The position numbers and the translations under genes are program-made. The notes under the pieces were generated by a model that saw only the letters and a program-made list of their open reading frames with translations, ran no database searches and was not told the origin of the DNA. Shown in pieces: positions 6,814-14,276 of a DNA stretch of 32,123 bases (position 1 is its first letter; each line of letters starts with the position of its first letter). The DNA is from Thermofilaceae archaeon (GTDB taxonomy: Archaea; Thermoproteota; Thermoprotei; Thermofilales; Thermofilaceae): positions 1 through 32,123 of the forward strand of contig JALSNQ010000017.1 of NCBI GenBank assembly GCA_026986905.1. Reading direction: 5' to 3'.

Positions 6814-8259
6814 TTATTCTCCCAGCAGCCTGGCGAGAGCCGGGTACATTTCAAGAGCTCTCTCACTAGCGAGCAACTCGTAGTACTGAACCAGTATATC
6901 CACCATGAGTAGTATACCTATACCTCCCCCCAATGCGCCCATAATGTCGCTTACAACCGCGATCACGCCTACTAGGAAGCCGCTGAAAAGCGTTAGAGCC
7001 CACACATAGCGTCTGAGAAGGTTTGCAATAACCTTCTCGGACTTCCTGAACCCCGGTACCTGGAGCTGCGACTTCACTAGCTGCTCCGCCTGAGCCTCTG
7101 GGTCCATGCCTGAGGTCATGACCCAGGCTACGGCGAACACTATGTTTAGTACAATAAATATGATGGAGTACACCACCACTCGTAGCGGGTCATGTAGCAC
7201 CGACCATATAGTTCTAGGCGGCGTCATGTAGTATACAAGGCTTCCGGGGAGCGGTATGGGGCCCCGCTGCGTATAGTTGTACATTGCGATCATATTCAAG
7301 AAGGGGTTGGTGTTGCCCGGGTTGAGCCTCGGCCACAGAGCCTGGGTAAACATCATCATGTCGGCGTAGAGCGCCCCCACCAGTATTACGGGGATGTTGG
7401 ACACGTACATCAGTTTAAGCGGAATCCTTGTCCTCATCCCGCCGAACCTTATACTCGCCACAGGTATCAGTATCTTCGTGCTTTCAAGGAACGTCAACAC
7501 TAAGAGGAATAGCAGCATGGCCAGGAAGCCTATAAGGTCGGGATACCCTGTGGGCCTTACGAGTGCGTGGAGGAGCAAAGTAGAGTTGCCCGTGGAGGCG
7601 AGGTATCCTATACCGTAGAAGAGGGAGGGGAAGAAGCCGTAGAGAAGCCCGTCCTGAAGGGGGCCTACCGGGGCGAACATTTCCCAGAAGATCTGCTGTG
7701 CCACGCCGGCCGCGATGAAGAGGCTAACGGCGCTTCCTATACCCCACCCCTTCTGCAAGAGCTCGTCCATGAGGAGTACGAGGATGCTTACGAAGAATAG
7801 CTGCGAGAAAACAAGGATCTGCTGAGTCTGGTTTAGCGGCCCATACATCCCGCCGACGACGTAGGCTAGGGCCTCGAACGCGGCAAATATTATTGCAAAG
7901 AGTTTTTGAACCCCTGCGAAGAGCTTGCGCCCCTCCTTCGTCGTGAGGTCTATCTGGACGATCTTGCTGCCCACCAGCAGCTCCCACACTATACCGGCTG
8001 TCACGATGGGGCCTATGCCGAGTTCCATGAGCGTTCCACGCTTGGATGCCAGTACTACCTGCAGAAAGAGGAGGGCGCCCACGGCCTGCTGTGACTGCAG
8101 AGGTATACCGTAGAGGGGTATCTGGCTTAGAAGGAAGTAGGCTAGTAGCACTAGTGCTGTCCAGAAAAGCCTCACCCTTAGGCTAGGCCTACGGGCGGGC
8201 TTTTCTATCTCGGGGAGTATCCTAAATACTGGCTCGAGGATGTCATAGGCCTTCGACAA
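6814..8259 (-). CDS. secY: Protein translocase subunit SecY
   Basis: The channel-forming subunit of the Sec translocon in the cytoplasmic membrane. At 481 residues it shows the expected ten hydrophobic segments, the cytosolic N-terminal basic stretch before TM1 (PARRPSLRVRLFWTALVLL), a plug region with PLYGIP, and a basic loop RFGGMRTRIPLKLMYVSNIP typical of the C5 ribosome-binding region. The start is a TTG at 8259; its GGTGA site lies in the last codons of L15, giving spacing of six bases and tight coupling. SecY closing the spc-type cluster is standard. In many archaea adenylate kinase follows; here it is a winged-helix gene. Confidence 0.96.
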   Translation of the reverse strand: MSKAYDILEPVFRILPEIEKPARRPSLRVRLFWTALVLLAYFLLSQIPLYGIPLQSQQAVGALLFLQVVLASKRGTLMELGIGPIVTAGIVWELLVGSKIVQIDLTTKEGRKLFAGVQKLFAIIFAAFEALAYVVGGMYGPLNQTQQILVFSQLFFVSILVLLMDELLQKGWGIGSAVSLFIAAGVAQQIFWEMFAPVGPLQDGLLYGFFPSLFYGIGYLASTGNSTLLLHALVRPTGYPDLIGFLAMLLFLLVLTFLESTKILIPVASIRFGGMRTRIPLKLMYVSNIPVILVGALYADMMMFTQALWPRLNPGNTNPFLNMIAMYNYTQRGPIPLPGSLVYYMTPPRTIWSVLHDPLRVVVYSIIFIVLNIVFAVAWVMTSGMDPEAQAEQLVKSQLQVPGFRKSEKVIANLLRRYVWALTLFSGFLVGVIAVVSDIMGALGGGIGILLMVDILVQYYELLASERALEMYPALARLLGE

Positions 8260-8261
8260 GT

Positions 8262-8708
8262 TTATTCACCAGCTATGATAACTTTGCCCCCAGCCTCCTC
8301 TATCTTTTTCACGGCTTTCTCGGTAGCCTTTGCAACGGTAACTATAAGCTTCTTCTTGACTTTACCTGCGCCTGTCAGCTTGTTGTAGCCAAGCGACGCC
8401 AGGTCTATCTTAACGGCGTCCCCCTCCTTTGAAGCGACGCCCGCCTCAACAAGCCTCTCAGCAACTTCGTCGAGGAACCCCACATTTAGGTTCCTCCACG
8501 TAGGTACTATGGAGGGGTGCCGCGTGAACCCGTGTTTGCCATACCAGTCTGGCGCATACTTAACGGTCCAGGTCCACTTGTGCTTGTGGAACCCTACAAG
8601 GCCCCTTCCACCCTTGCGGCCGCTGCGCCTGTGCTGAGCTACACGGCCCCAGCCATATGTCCTGCTACCTCTGAAATACTTCCGCTTCTTCTCCCTCCTT
8701 ACAACCAT
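8262..8708 (-). CDS. rpl15: Large subunit ribosomal protein L15 (uL15)
   Basis: An early-assembly 50S protein. The diagnostic archaeal N-terminus VVRREKKRKYFRGSRTYGWG is followed by the Gly/Arg-rich extension RRSGRKGGRGLVGFHKHKW that threads into 23S rRNA, then the globular C-terminal domain. The frame is open to a GTG at 8717, but the ATG at 8708 matches the family's normal start and has GGTGG six bases before it; 148 residues. It lies between L30 and secY, as expected. Confidence 0.95.
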   Translation of the reverse strand: MVVRREKKRKYFRGSRTYGWGRVAQHRRSGRKGGRGLVGFHKHKWTWTVKYAPDWYGKHGFTRHPSIVPTWRNLNVGFLDEVAERLVEAGVASKEGDAVKIDLASLGYNKLTGAGKVKKKLIVTVAKATEKAVKKIEEAGGKVIIAGE

Positions 8709-8778
8709 CGTGGCCACCGGGAACAGTCTACCGTCATCAATGAGTTCGGGAGAATTTAAACTTTAACCGCAAAAACTG

Positions 8779-9249
8779 TTAAATCATCTTCCTGAGTAGC
8801 TCGTTTATAGCAGAACCACGGTAACCGAGCTCGCCGCCTTCTTTGAAGTGCTTCTTCACTGTGCCCTTAAACCCCTTGCTAGGGGGAGAAAGCCTGAAAA
8901 CGGGCTTCACACCTGGCAGTTCGTCCCATTTAACTCTGCCTTCAATTAAAGCCTGCGCGAGCTCGCCGTAGCTGTTGAAGCCGATTTTTTTAAGATACTC
9001 CTCTGTGATCCTGCCTCCCCCGACCAGCCTTCCCCTACGCTCTATTAACTGTGCCAACGTGTCAGCGTCTATCTCGCCGTACGTGACAACGTACTCCAAA
9101 GTCTCCTTCAACATGCCCTTTATTGAAGGCTTATCCTCCACTAGAACCGCGTGGTTAGTCTTATGGAGCCTCAGCAGTTCCAGCGCCTTCCTTTCCTCAG
9201 GCTTACGATCAGCCTCCCCTCTTATCCTAACTACAGCCAATAACGCCAT
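8779..9249 (-). CDS. rpl30: Large subunit ribosomal protein L30 (uL30)
   Basis: The long archaeal/eukaryal L7-type L30 of 156 residues, much longer than bacterial L30. The N-terminal LLAVVRIRGEADRKPEERKALELLRLHK and the NHAVLVEDKPSIKGMLK stretch are family hallmarks; the C-terminal SPPSKGFKGTVKKHF tail packs on 23S/5S rRNA. ATG start, six bases downstream of the S5 stop. Gap to L15 about 70 bases. Confidence 0.95.
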   Translation of the reverse strand: MALLAVVRIRGEADRKPEERKALELLRLHKTNHAVLVEDKPSIKGMLKETLEYVVTYGEIDADTLAQLIERRGRLVGGGRITEEYLKKIGFNSYGELAQALIEGRVKWDELPGVKPVFRLSPPSKGFKGTVKKHFKEGGELGYRGSAINELLRKMI

Positions 9250-9255
9250 CCATCA

Positions 9256-9870
9256 TCACCACATGTCAGGAGACTTGAACTTGTAGGTCTGCTTTAACGC
9301 GTTGTAAACAGCCTTAGCCATGTTGTGCGTAGTACGTGTCTCACCGTAGCTACGCGTCCACACATCTTTTATGCCGGCAAGCCTGAGAACAGCCTTAGCG
9401 ACGTCGGAGGCCACGAGGCCCACGCCCTTAGGCGCGGGCAGTAGCTCTATCCTGACGCTACCGCTCTTACCCTCCACCTTGAAGGGCAGGCTGTGCGGCT
9501 CCCCGCAGAGACACTCCCAGCTGCCGCACCCCCTCCTCACAGGGATTATGTGAAGCTTAGCGTTCCTCACTGCCTTCTCTATGGCGACCCTAATGTGCTT
9601 AGACTTGCCCATACCCACGCCGACGTATCCATCCTTATTCCCGACAGCAACGGTCACCTGGAATTGGCTGACCTCTCCGGCGTCCGTCTGCCTCTGGACA
9701 AAGTTTACGTTGAGAACCTCAAACTCCAAGTTAGGTAGGAGCGCGTCAACTATCTCTACCTCTTTTATGGGTAGGTTCTGTTCAAATATTTGGTCTATAC
9801 TGGTGATCTTACCTTCTTTTACCAGCCTCCCGACGGTTGTCTTAGGCACCCATGTTTCAAGAGTAGACAC
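9256..9870 (-). CDS. rps5: Small subunit ribosomal protein S5 (uS5)
   Basis: S5 lies at the mRNA entry channel and affects decoding accuracy. The archaeal form has the [23 protein letters not shown] leader, the double-stranded-RNA-binding-like domain with [20 protein letters not shown], and the C-terminal domain with [21 protein letters not shown] CxxxxxCxC-like set ([16 protein letters not shown]) is seen in the middle, common in archaeal S5. The GTG at 9870 with GGGGTGG just upstream is preferred over the TTG at 9885, giving 204 residues. Confidence 0.95.
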   Translation of the reverse strand: MSTLETWVPKTTVGRLVKEGKITSIDQIFEQNLPIKEVEIVDALLPNLEFEVLNVNFVQRQTDAGEVSQFQVTVAVGNKDGYVGVGMGKSKHIRVAIEKAVRNAKLHIIPVRRGCGSWECLCGEPHSLPFKVEGKSGSVRIELLPAPKGVGLVASDVAKAVLRLAGIKDVWTRSYGETRTTHNMAKAVYNALKQTYKFKSPDMW

Positions 9871-9923
9871 TAAACCACCCCTCAATCACACAGGCGGTGT
9901 GTAAATAAAAGTTTCCCGACCCT

Positions 9924-10517
9924 TTACGATGAAAACTCGCCCAGTATCCTCTCCTTGACCTCTTCAAAGTGGCTGGGCAGCTCCCGCGGGTCAAGCCCCG
10001 CTTCGAGGTACTTGGAGAACCTCCTCCTGTATTCTTCCTCATCGCGCTCGAAGAGCAGGGACGCATACGCGGCTATATGCTCACCCCTGATCCTCTCATC
10101 ATCCGGAACAACGCTCTCACCTAGGGGGACGTGGAGCCCCGCATCCACCGCTCCCTTAGCGGCGGCAAAGACCCTTGCGCCCCTAGTAGGGGCGTGTAGA
10201 CCTATGTCAAGTATCGCCTCCTCGACACCTTCCTTCTTAGCCTTTAGGGCTGCCAGCATCCCTGTAAGGTATGCCGCTGGGAGGTTCTTACCACCGCCCT
10301 TCCACCCGTAGCGTGCCAGCTCCTTTGAAACAGCCGACGCCACTGTAACATCGCCCCCGGGCCTCGCCTTTATAACCTGTGCGATAATGCTTCTAGAAAG
10401 TACCCGAACTACGAGTCTGGGCTTGCCAGATAGGATCATTTTCCTACGTTTATAGTAGTTTGTTTTACCCTCTCTGCGTCTCTTTAGAGGAAGTTTATAC
10501 CTGCCTCCCCTCGCCAT
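9924..10517 (-). CDS. rpl18: Large subunit ribosomal protein L18 (uL18)
   Basis: L18 binds 5S rRNA in the central protuberance. The archaeal L5e-like form has the basic start [23 protein letters not shown], then [15 protein letters not shown], and the conserved [20 protein letters not shown] and [26 protein letters not shown] segments. The frame opens one codon earlier with GTG at 10520, but ATG at 10517 gives the usual MARG start. The start overlaps the L19e stop. 197 residues, normal. Confidence 0.96.
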   Translation of the reverse strand: MARGGRYKLPLKRRREGKTNYYKRRKMILSGKPRLVVRVLSRSIIAQVIKARPGGDVTVASAVSKELARYGWKGGGKNLPAAYLTGMLAALKAKKEGVEEAILDIGLHAPTRGARVFAAAKGAVDAGLHVPLGESVVPDDERIRGEHIAAYASLLFERDEEEYRRRFSKYLEAGLDPRELPSHFEEVKERILGEFSS

Positions 10518-10963
10518 CACTGCTCACCCTTCACCAAGCCTCTCTCCTTTAGGTAGAGCTTCAGGTGCGACAGGTTCCTGAACGCCCCTCCCTTAATCAA
10601 CCTGTACAGCTTCCTATAGGTGGACCTGTCTATAAGCCCCTTGTCTCTCAGGTACCTTATGAAGCGCCTCTGAGCCCTCACATGTGCGATCCATATGCGC
10701 TTCTCGTCAAACCTCGGCCCCTTACGGCTACCAGGCCCCCTTCCACGCCCCTTCTTCCGCTTCAACCGCCTTATCCTAGCCCTTCCACGAGACGGGGTAG
10801 AGGGAAAATGCTTCTGGATCGTCCCGTCCTTTATAAGCGCCCTAATCTCCTGCCGCGAGATAGCCATTGCAACCTCGTCCAAGTGGTCAGGGTCTATCCA
10901 CACCCTGCTCTCTCCGACGCCCATCAGATCCGCAGCCAGTCTTCTAGCAAGCCTCGCGTCCAC
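10517..10963 (-). CDS. rpl19e: Large subunit ribosomal protein L19e (eL19)
   Basis: A protein found only in archaea and eukaryotes; it bridges 50S and 30S. The first part, [22 protein letters not shown], is diagnostic. A central Arg/Lys/Gly-rich segment ([19 protein letters not shown]) is followed by a C-terminal helix. GTG start with GGTGA six bases ahead. 148 residues, typical. It lies between L32e and L18, the standard archaeal order. Confidence 0.96.
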   Translation of the reverse strand: MDARLARRLAADLMGVGESRVWIDPDHLDEVAMAISRQEIRALIKDGTIQKHFPSTPSRGRARIRRLKRKKGRGRGPGSRKGPRFDEKRIWIAHVRAQRRFIRYLRDKGLIDRSTYRKLYRLIKGGAFRNLSHLKLYLKERGLVKGEQ

Positions 10964-10965
10964 AA

Positions 10966-11394
10966 CTATTCACCCCCTATGTTTAACACGCGTATACCCA
11001 ACTCCTCGGCCCTCTTTATAATCTCAACCCTCTTTCTCCTACCCACAGTAGAGGCTATACGCGCAGCCTGGCGCTTGGGGTCGAGGGCCTCTAGCTCCTC
11101 CACGTTATGCACTATCACCTCCTCGAAGCCCGAGGGATGAAGCCCCCTAACAGCCCTAGGGCCTCGGTATCCCACCTTGACAAGGGCGGGGAACCCCTTT
11201 CTCTGGAGTCTTATCTTGTTGTCGAGGCTTCTACGAGGACTCCTCCAAGAGTCGCCGAGCCTCTTAATGTACCAACTGTTCATGCGGATAAACCTGGGCC
11301 TCTTCTTTGAGGCGACTTCCCTTATCTTCAGCAGCCTGGCCTTCTCAGCCTCGAGCGCGGCCCTCTTCGGGACTTTTTTCTCGGCTTCTGTCAT
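10966..11394 (-). CDS. rpl32e: Large subunit ribosomal protein L32e (eL32)
   Basis: An archaeal/eukaryal 50S protein. After a charged N-terminal extension the core shows [20 protein letters not shown] and the [15 protein letters not shown] family signature, followed by [20 protein letters not shown]. The ATG at 11394 has GGTGG five bases before it and is preferred over the GTG at 11403; 142 residues. It follows S8 directly, only about 12 bases after the S8 stop, so the L6 gene normally found between them is absent. Confidence 0.95.
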   Translation of the reverse strand: MTEAEKKVPKRAALEAEKARLLKIREVASKKRPRFIRMNSWYIKRLGDSWRSPRRSLDNKIRLQRKGFPALVKVGYRGPRAVRGLHPSGFEEVIVHNVEELEALDPKRQAARIASTVGRRKRVEIIKRAEELGIRVLNIGGE

Positions 11395-11406
11395 CAATAC
11401 CACCCC

Positions 11407-11799
11407 TTAGTACACGTACGCTACCAATATGCCCCCTACCCCCTTCTCCTTAGCAGTAACATGGTCCATGATGCCCTGAGACGTCGACACTATGAGGAGA
11501 CCTATCTCCCTAGAGGGGAGGAACTTCTCTTCCCATTTTTCATACTCGTCTTTTTTGACCGGGAAACGAGGCTTTATTACGCCGCACTTGTTTATTCTCC
11601 CATTAAGTTTTACAACGAATTTTCCTCCACGTCCATCTTCCACGTACTCGAAGCCGTCAATGTACCCCTTCTCCTTCAAGACGCTTAGAACACCTGCTAT
11701 CAGCTTAGAGGCGGGGTATATCACGGCCTCCCTTTTGCCCCGCACCTCGTTGTTGAGTATAGTAGCCATAGCGTTGGCGAGCGTATCCATCATCACCAT
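11407..11799 (-). CDS. rps8: Small subunit ribosomal protein S8 (uS8)
   Basis: S8 organises the central domain of 16S rRNA. Archaeal signature is clear: [18 protein letters not shown] at the start, [37 protein letters not shown], and the STSQGIMDH segment with the GGILVAYVY end. The frame is open back to a TTG at 11829, which adds ten residues unlike any S8; the family start matches the ATG at 11799. The first three codons and the 55 bases upstream belong to a perfect 64-bp repeat also found in front of L24. A promoter in the repeat would make S8 the head of a separate unit running to SecY. Confidence 0.95.
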   Translation of the reverse strand: MVMMDTLANAMATILNNEVRGKREAVIYPASKLIAGVLSVLKEKGYIDGFEYVEDGRGGKFVVKLNGRINKCGVIKPRFPVKKDEYEKWEEKFLPSREIGLLIVSTSQGIMDHVTAKEKGVGGILVAYVY

Positions 11800-11853
11800 A
11801 GCGTTGAACCCCAGCGCTAAGAATAACAAGAATATATTAACACTACGGTCGCC
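11790..11853 (-). repeat. 64-bp perfect direct repeat, copy 1 (S8 promoter and start)
   Basis: Bases 11790-11853 are identical to 13720-13783, on the same strand. On the minus strand the unit contains, in order, GCGACCGTAG, a TATA box TTAATATATT (11831-11840), TTGTTATTCTTAGCG, GGGGTTCAACGCT, and the start codons ATG GTG ATG of S8. Flanks diverge at once apart from a CAGAA match one base beyond the repeat. Confidence 0.95.
11831..11840 (-). promoter_or_regulatory. TATA box for S8-to-SecY unit
   Basis: TTAATATATT on the minus strand, centred about 36 bases before the S8 ATG, in a 72-base gap after S14. It predicts a leader of roughly ten bases. Confidence 0.6.
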
Positions 11854-11871
11854 GCAGAACAGGGGGAGGGT

Positions 11872-12036
11872 TTAGCTATACTTCTTAAACCCTATCTGCT
11901 CAGCAACCTCGCGGAAACAACGCCTACATAGGTTTAACCCGTAGACTCGGATAACGGCTTCATGCGTGCCGCAGCGCATACACATCAACGCTCCCTTCCC
12001 ATACTTCCTCTTCTTCGGAGGCCTTAGTTTCGCCAT
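11872..12036 (-). CDS. rps14: Small subunit ribosomal protein S14 (uS14), zinc-binding type
   Basis: A 54-residue protein. It begins [15 protein letters not shown], has C19-M-R-C22 and C37-R-R-C40 as the zinc ribbon, and ends with GFKKYS, the classical archaeal S14 C-terminus. It binds 16S rRNA in the 30S head. The ATG at 12036 is preceded by GGAGGT at good spacing and lies two bases after the L5 stop. The neighbours L5 and S8 agree with the family's usual position. Confidence 0.95.
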   Translation of the reverse strand: MAKLRPPKKRKYGKGALMCMRCGTHEAVIRVYGLNLCRRCFREVAEQIGFKKYS

Positions 12037-12038
12037 AG

Positions 12039-12584
12039 CTACCTCCTCCCCCTAATAACCTCGACACCTAAAACTTTTTCGAGAAACTCTATGGTCTCCT
12101 CCTTGGTTACCCTGTGCCTATTCGGCACCCTACTTTTCTTACGCCTCCTCCTAGCAACCCTATAACCCGGCCTCTCCATGGCGACGATCACGTCGAAGCC
12201 GTAGATACCAACTTCGGGGTCGTACTTCACCCCCGGTAAAAGTATGTGCTCCCGCACGCCGAAGGCGAAATTCCCGTGCTTATCTATGCTGCGTTCACTT
12301 ATCTTATTGTCCACGGCCGCAAAAGCTCTTTTAAGGAAGTCGATGGCCTTCTCGCCGCGTAGAGTCACCATAGCAGCTATGTTCTCCCCCTTCCTTATAC
12401 CGAAGTCCTTTACGCTCCTCTTCGCCTTGCGCAGTGAAGGCTTCTGCCCCGTGAGTTCTTCAAGCAGCTTAGCCGCCTTAGCAAGCCTCTCGCCGCTTTC
12501 GCCAACCCCTATGTTCACAACAACTTTTCCTATGAAAACCCTCCTCATGGGATGATCTGTCTCTAAAACATATTTACCGGCCAT
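12039..12584 (-). CDS. rpl5: Large subunit ribosomal protein L5 (uL5)
   Basis: L5 anchors 5S rRNA in the central protuberance. Seen are [41 protein letters not shown] and the [25 protein letters not shown] block, all conserved in archaeal L5. ATG start with GGTGA six bases before it; 181 residues is normal. Follows S4e by six bases. Confidence 0.96.
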   Translation of the reverse strand: MAGKYVLETDHPMRRVFIGKVVVNIGVGESGERLAKAAKLLEELTGQKPSLRKAKRSVKDFGIRKGENIAAMVTLRGEKAIDFLKRAFAAVDNKISERSIDKHGNFAFGVREHILLPGVKYDPEVGIYGFDVIVAMERPGYRVARRRRKKSRVPNRHRVTKEETIEFLEKVLGVEVIRGRR

Positions 12585-12590
12585 TCACAT

Positions 12591-13346
12591 TCACCCCTCC
12601 CAAAGCTTTATCATAGGCTCTTCCCTACCTATGGGGAAGACGTACTCAAGTATAGTCCTAACAATTTTACCGTCGCCTTCAAGCTCTACAAGCGCATTCC
12701 GCCTCTTGAATATCCTGTTGACAGCCTTAATCCTGCCAACAAATCCCACGTTCGCGCCGTCCACTACAACAGCCAGCACGCCCGGCTCGAAGGGCACGTG
12801 ATCAAGTATCTCCTCCCTAGGTATAGCGAGCTTAATAGTGTCGTAAACCCTATACGGTGCCTCAACAGGCTTTCTCGGATCCTTCACCCTTACGAGGTAG
12901 TTCCTGCCGTCGTGGAATGTAAGCTGTATGTGGCCGCCCTTTACGGTAGTTTTCCGCTTAATCCTCACAGGCTTAAACCCGGCCTCCCCCTTATCGATCT
13001 CTACCAGCGTCATAACCTTCACGGGATGGGGGACAACCCTCAACACGGTTTCTTCAGGTATCAGCTCCACCACGTCCATGAGACCTACCGGAAACTTGTA
13101 GTCGGTCACTATGCGCCCGTCGACAGCAATCTTTCTTTCAGCTATTATTTTACGGGCCTCCGAGAGAGAAGAAGCCTTGCCTAAAAGATCCCTCACGACA
13201 ACCGCTAACGGAATAGAGGAAGCCAGAGAGTGGGGACCGGGCCTGGGCTTTACCGCCCACACGTAGCCTTTGCGTTTTATGGGCCAGAAGGGCGGCGTAG
13301 CTGCACGTCTTATATGGCGTAGTGAACCGTGGATTTTTCTCACCAT
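12591..13346 (-). CDS. rps4e: Small subunit ribosomal protein S4e (eS4)
   Basis: An archaeal/eukaryal 30S protein with an S4-like RNA-binding domain in the N-terminal half (SLSEARKIIAERKIAVDGRI) and a C-terminal KOW-like part (VVVDGANVGFVGRIKAVNRI). The N-terminus GSLRHIRRAATPPFWPIKRK and the WAVKPRPGPHSL motif are diagnostic. 251 residues, normal. ATG start; 11 bases after L24. Confidence 0.96.
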   Translation of the reverse strand: MVRKIHGSLRHIRRAATPPFWPIKRKGYVWAVKPRPGPHSLASSIPLAVVVRDLLGKASSLSEARKIIAERKIAVDGRIVTDYKFPVGLMDVVELIPEETVLRVVPHPVKVMTLVEIDKGEAGFKPVRIKRKTTVKGGHIQLTFHDGRNYLVRVKDPRKPVEAPYRVYDTIKLAIPREEILDHVPFEPGVLAVVVDGANVGFVGRIKAVNRIFKRRNALVELEGDGKIVRTILEYVFPIGREEPMIKLWEG

Positions 13347-13357
13347 ACGCTACACCC

Positions 13358-13729
13358 TTAACTACTCTCTACCGCGAATTTATCCTTACGCCTTGGGTCG
13401 CTTAGATCGAGTTCCGTTATAACAACCTTGGAGGGATGTATTGGCAGAGGAACCTCCGTACCGTCAGCCTTCTTCAGGTTGACTCCTTCAACAAATATCC
13501 TCATATTGTCAACGTCTACTCCCACAACCTTGCCTTCATGGCCCTTATACGATCCACGGACTATGAGAACCCTGTCTCCCTTACGTACGCGCGCCCTACG
13601 TACACCATACTTTTCCCTAAGCTCGCTGGAGAGCGGCGCTACAAGCTGCTTCGCCTTCACGTGTAGAGCAGCCTGGTATATCATCCTCTTCCGCATCTTC
13701 CTGGGCTGCGACGATGCCTTCATCACCAT
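13358..13729 (-). CDS. rpl24: Large subunit ribosomal protein L24 (uL24)
   Basis: A KOW-domain protein near the exit tunnel that starts 50S assembly. Visible are [44 protein letters not shown] (the KOW motif) and [25 protein letters not shown]. The frame is open to a TTG at 13759, but those upstream codons are the repeat shared with S8, not coding. The start may be the ATG at 13729 (123 residues, MVMKASS) or the ATG at 13723 (MKASS), which looks more native to L24. The extra M-V probably came with the copied S8 start. L14 and S17, which usually precede L24, are absent. Confidence 0.94.
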   Translation of the reverse strand: MVMKASSQPRKMRKRMIYQAALHVKAKQLVAPLSSELREKYGVRRARVRKGDRVLIVRGSYKGHEGKVVGVDVDNMRIFVEGVNLKKADGTEVPLPIHPSKVVITELDLSDPRRKDKFAVESS

Positions 13730-13783
13730 AGCGTTGAACCCCAGCGCTAAGAATAACAAGAATATATTAACACTACGGTCGCC
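13720..13783 (-). repeat. 64-bp perfect direct repeat, copy 2 (L24 promoter and start)
   Basis: Identical in all 64 bases to 11790-11853, 1930 bp away and in the same orientation. It gives L24 the same TATA box (13761-13770), leader and ATG GTG ATG start as S8. Confidence 0.95.
13761..13770 (-). promoter_or_regulatory. TATA box for L24-S4e-L5-S14 unit
   Basis: TTAATATATT on the minus strand, centred about 36 bases before the L24 ATG. It lies within the second copy of the 64-bp repeat, between the 134-residue gene and L24. Confidence 0.6.
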
Positions 13784-13798
13784 TCAGAAGACCACGGT

Positions 13799-14203
13799 CT
13801 ACTTAGACTTACCGGACCTCCCTAGCACCACCGCAAACGCGCTCTGCCCGTTTTTACCGCTTTCACGCTCCTTCCTATCGCCCTCATAGAATATCTTCTC
13901 CTGGAATAGGTTATGCTTCTCGACCTCTACTATCGGCACAACCATTACGCGCGTGTCGGAGGTGACATAATCCGACACCGTGACGTCGCCGGTATAGGTA
14001 TTGTAGTAGACGAAGCGCCCCGAGAGGGGATAGTTGCTCTCAACATAATACACTATCTCGACGCCCCCCAAGACGCCTATCGGGACAAAGTACACGTGCT
14101 TGGAATTTACCTTAACGTGGTGGAGTAAGGGTATCTGGGCTACACTAAGCACGTGTATAAGGTCTTCGAGGGACTTCAGTTTAACAGTTTTAGGCCGCGC
14201 CAT
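13799..14203 (-). CDS. Conserved-looking hypothetical protein, 134 residues
   Basis: I do not recognise this family. It starts ARPKTVKLKSLEDLIHVL (helix), then has a run of alternating hydrophobic strands: LLHHVKVNSKHVYFVPIG, GGVEIVYYVESNYPL, GRFVYYNTYTGDVTVSDYV and TRVMVVPIVEVEKHNLF. The C-terminal tail is charged (GDRKERESGKNGQ). The pattern suggests a small all-beta or alpha/beta cytosolic protein with no membrane segment and no cysteine. It sits where L14 and S17 would normally be, 73 bases after mtnA. A 13-bp inverted repeat overlaps its start codon, suggesting specific regulation. ATG start; a TATA box at 14251-14257 fits a leader of about 25 bases. Confidence 0.7.
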   Translation of the reverse strand: MARPKTVKLKSLEDLIHVLSVAQIPLLHHVKVNSKHVYFVPIGVLGGVEIVYYVESNYPLSGRFVYYNTYTGDVTVSDYVTSDTRVMVVPIVEVEKHNLFQEKIFYEGDRKERESGKNGQSAFAVVLGRSGKSK

Positions 14204-14239
14204 GCCTTCTCGCTCCGTACAGTTTTAGCGAGAAGGCAT
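14202..14239. repeat. 13-bp perfect inverted repeat over a gene start, candidate operator or hairpin
   Basis: Arms 14202-14214 (ATGCCTTCTCGCT) and 14227-14239 (AGCGAGAAGGCAT) are exact reverse complements, with a 12-base centre. On the minus strand the distal arm ends in the ATG of the 134-residue gene, and the proximal arm lies between its TATA box and predicted transcription start near 14228. Confidence 0.85.
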
Positions 14240-14250
14240 CTCCTACGCGG

Positions 14251-14257
14251 TATAAAT
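14251..14257 (-). promoter_or_regulatory. TATA box for the 134-residue gene
   Basis: The minus strand reads ATTTATA, centred about 51 bases before the ATG. It predicts a transcription start near 14228, inside the inverted repeat. Confidence 0.5.
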
Positions 14258-14276
14258 GATAAACGTGTTCTAATGT

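Noticed and set aside
11761-11811. Third copy of part of the 64-bp repeat (CCATAGCGTTG) inside S8
   Set aside because: Only 11 bases match and they encode the conserved LANAMA of S8; probably chance.
11800-11829. Upstream coding extension LFLALGFNA of S8 (also present before L24)
   Set aside because: The identical leader of both genes is a repeated promoter region with a TATA box; neither S8 nor L24 families carry such an extension.
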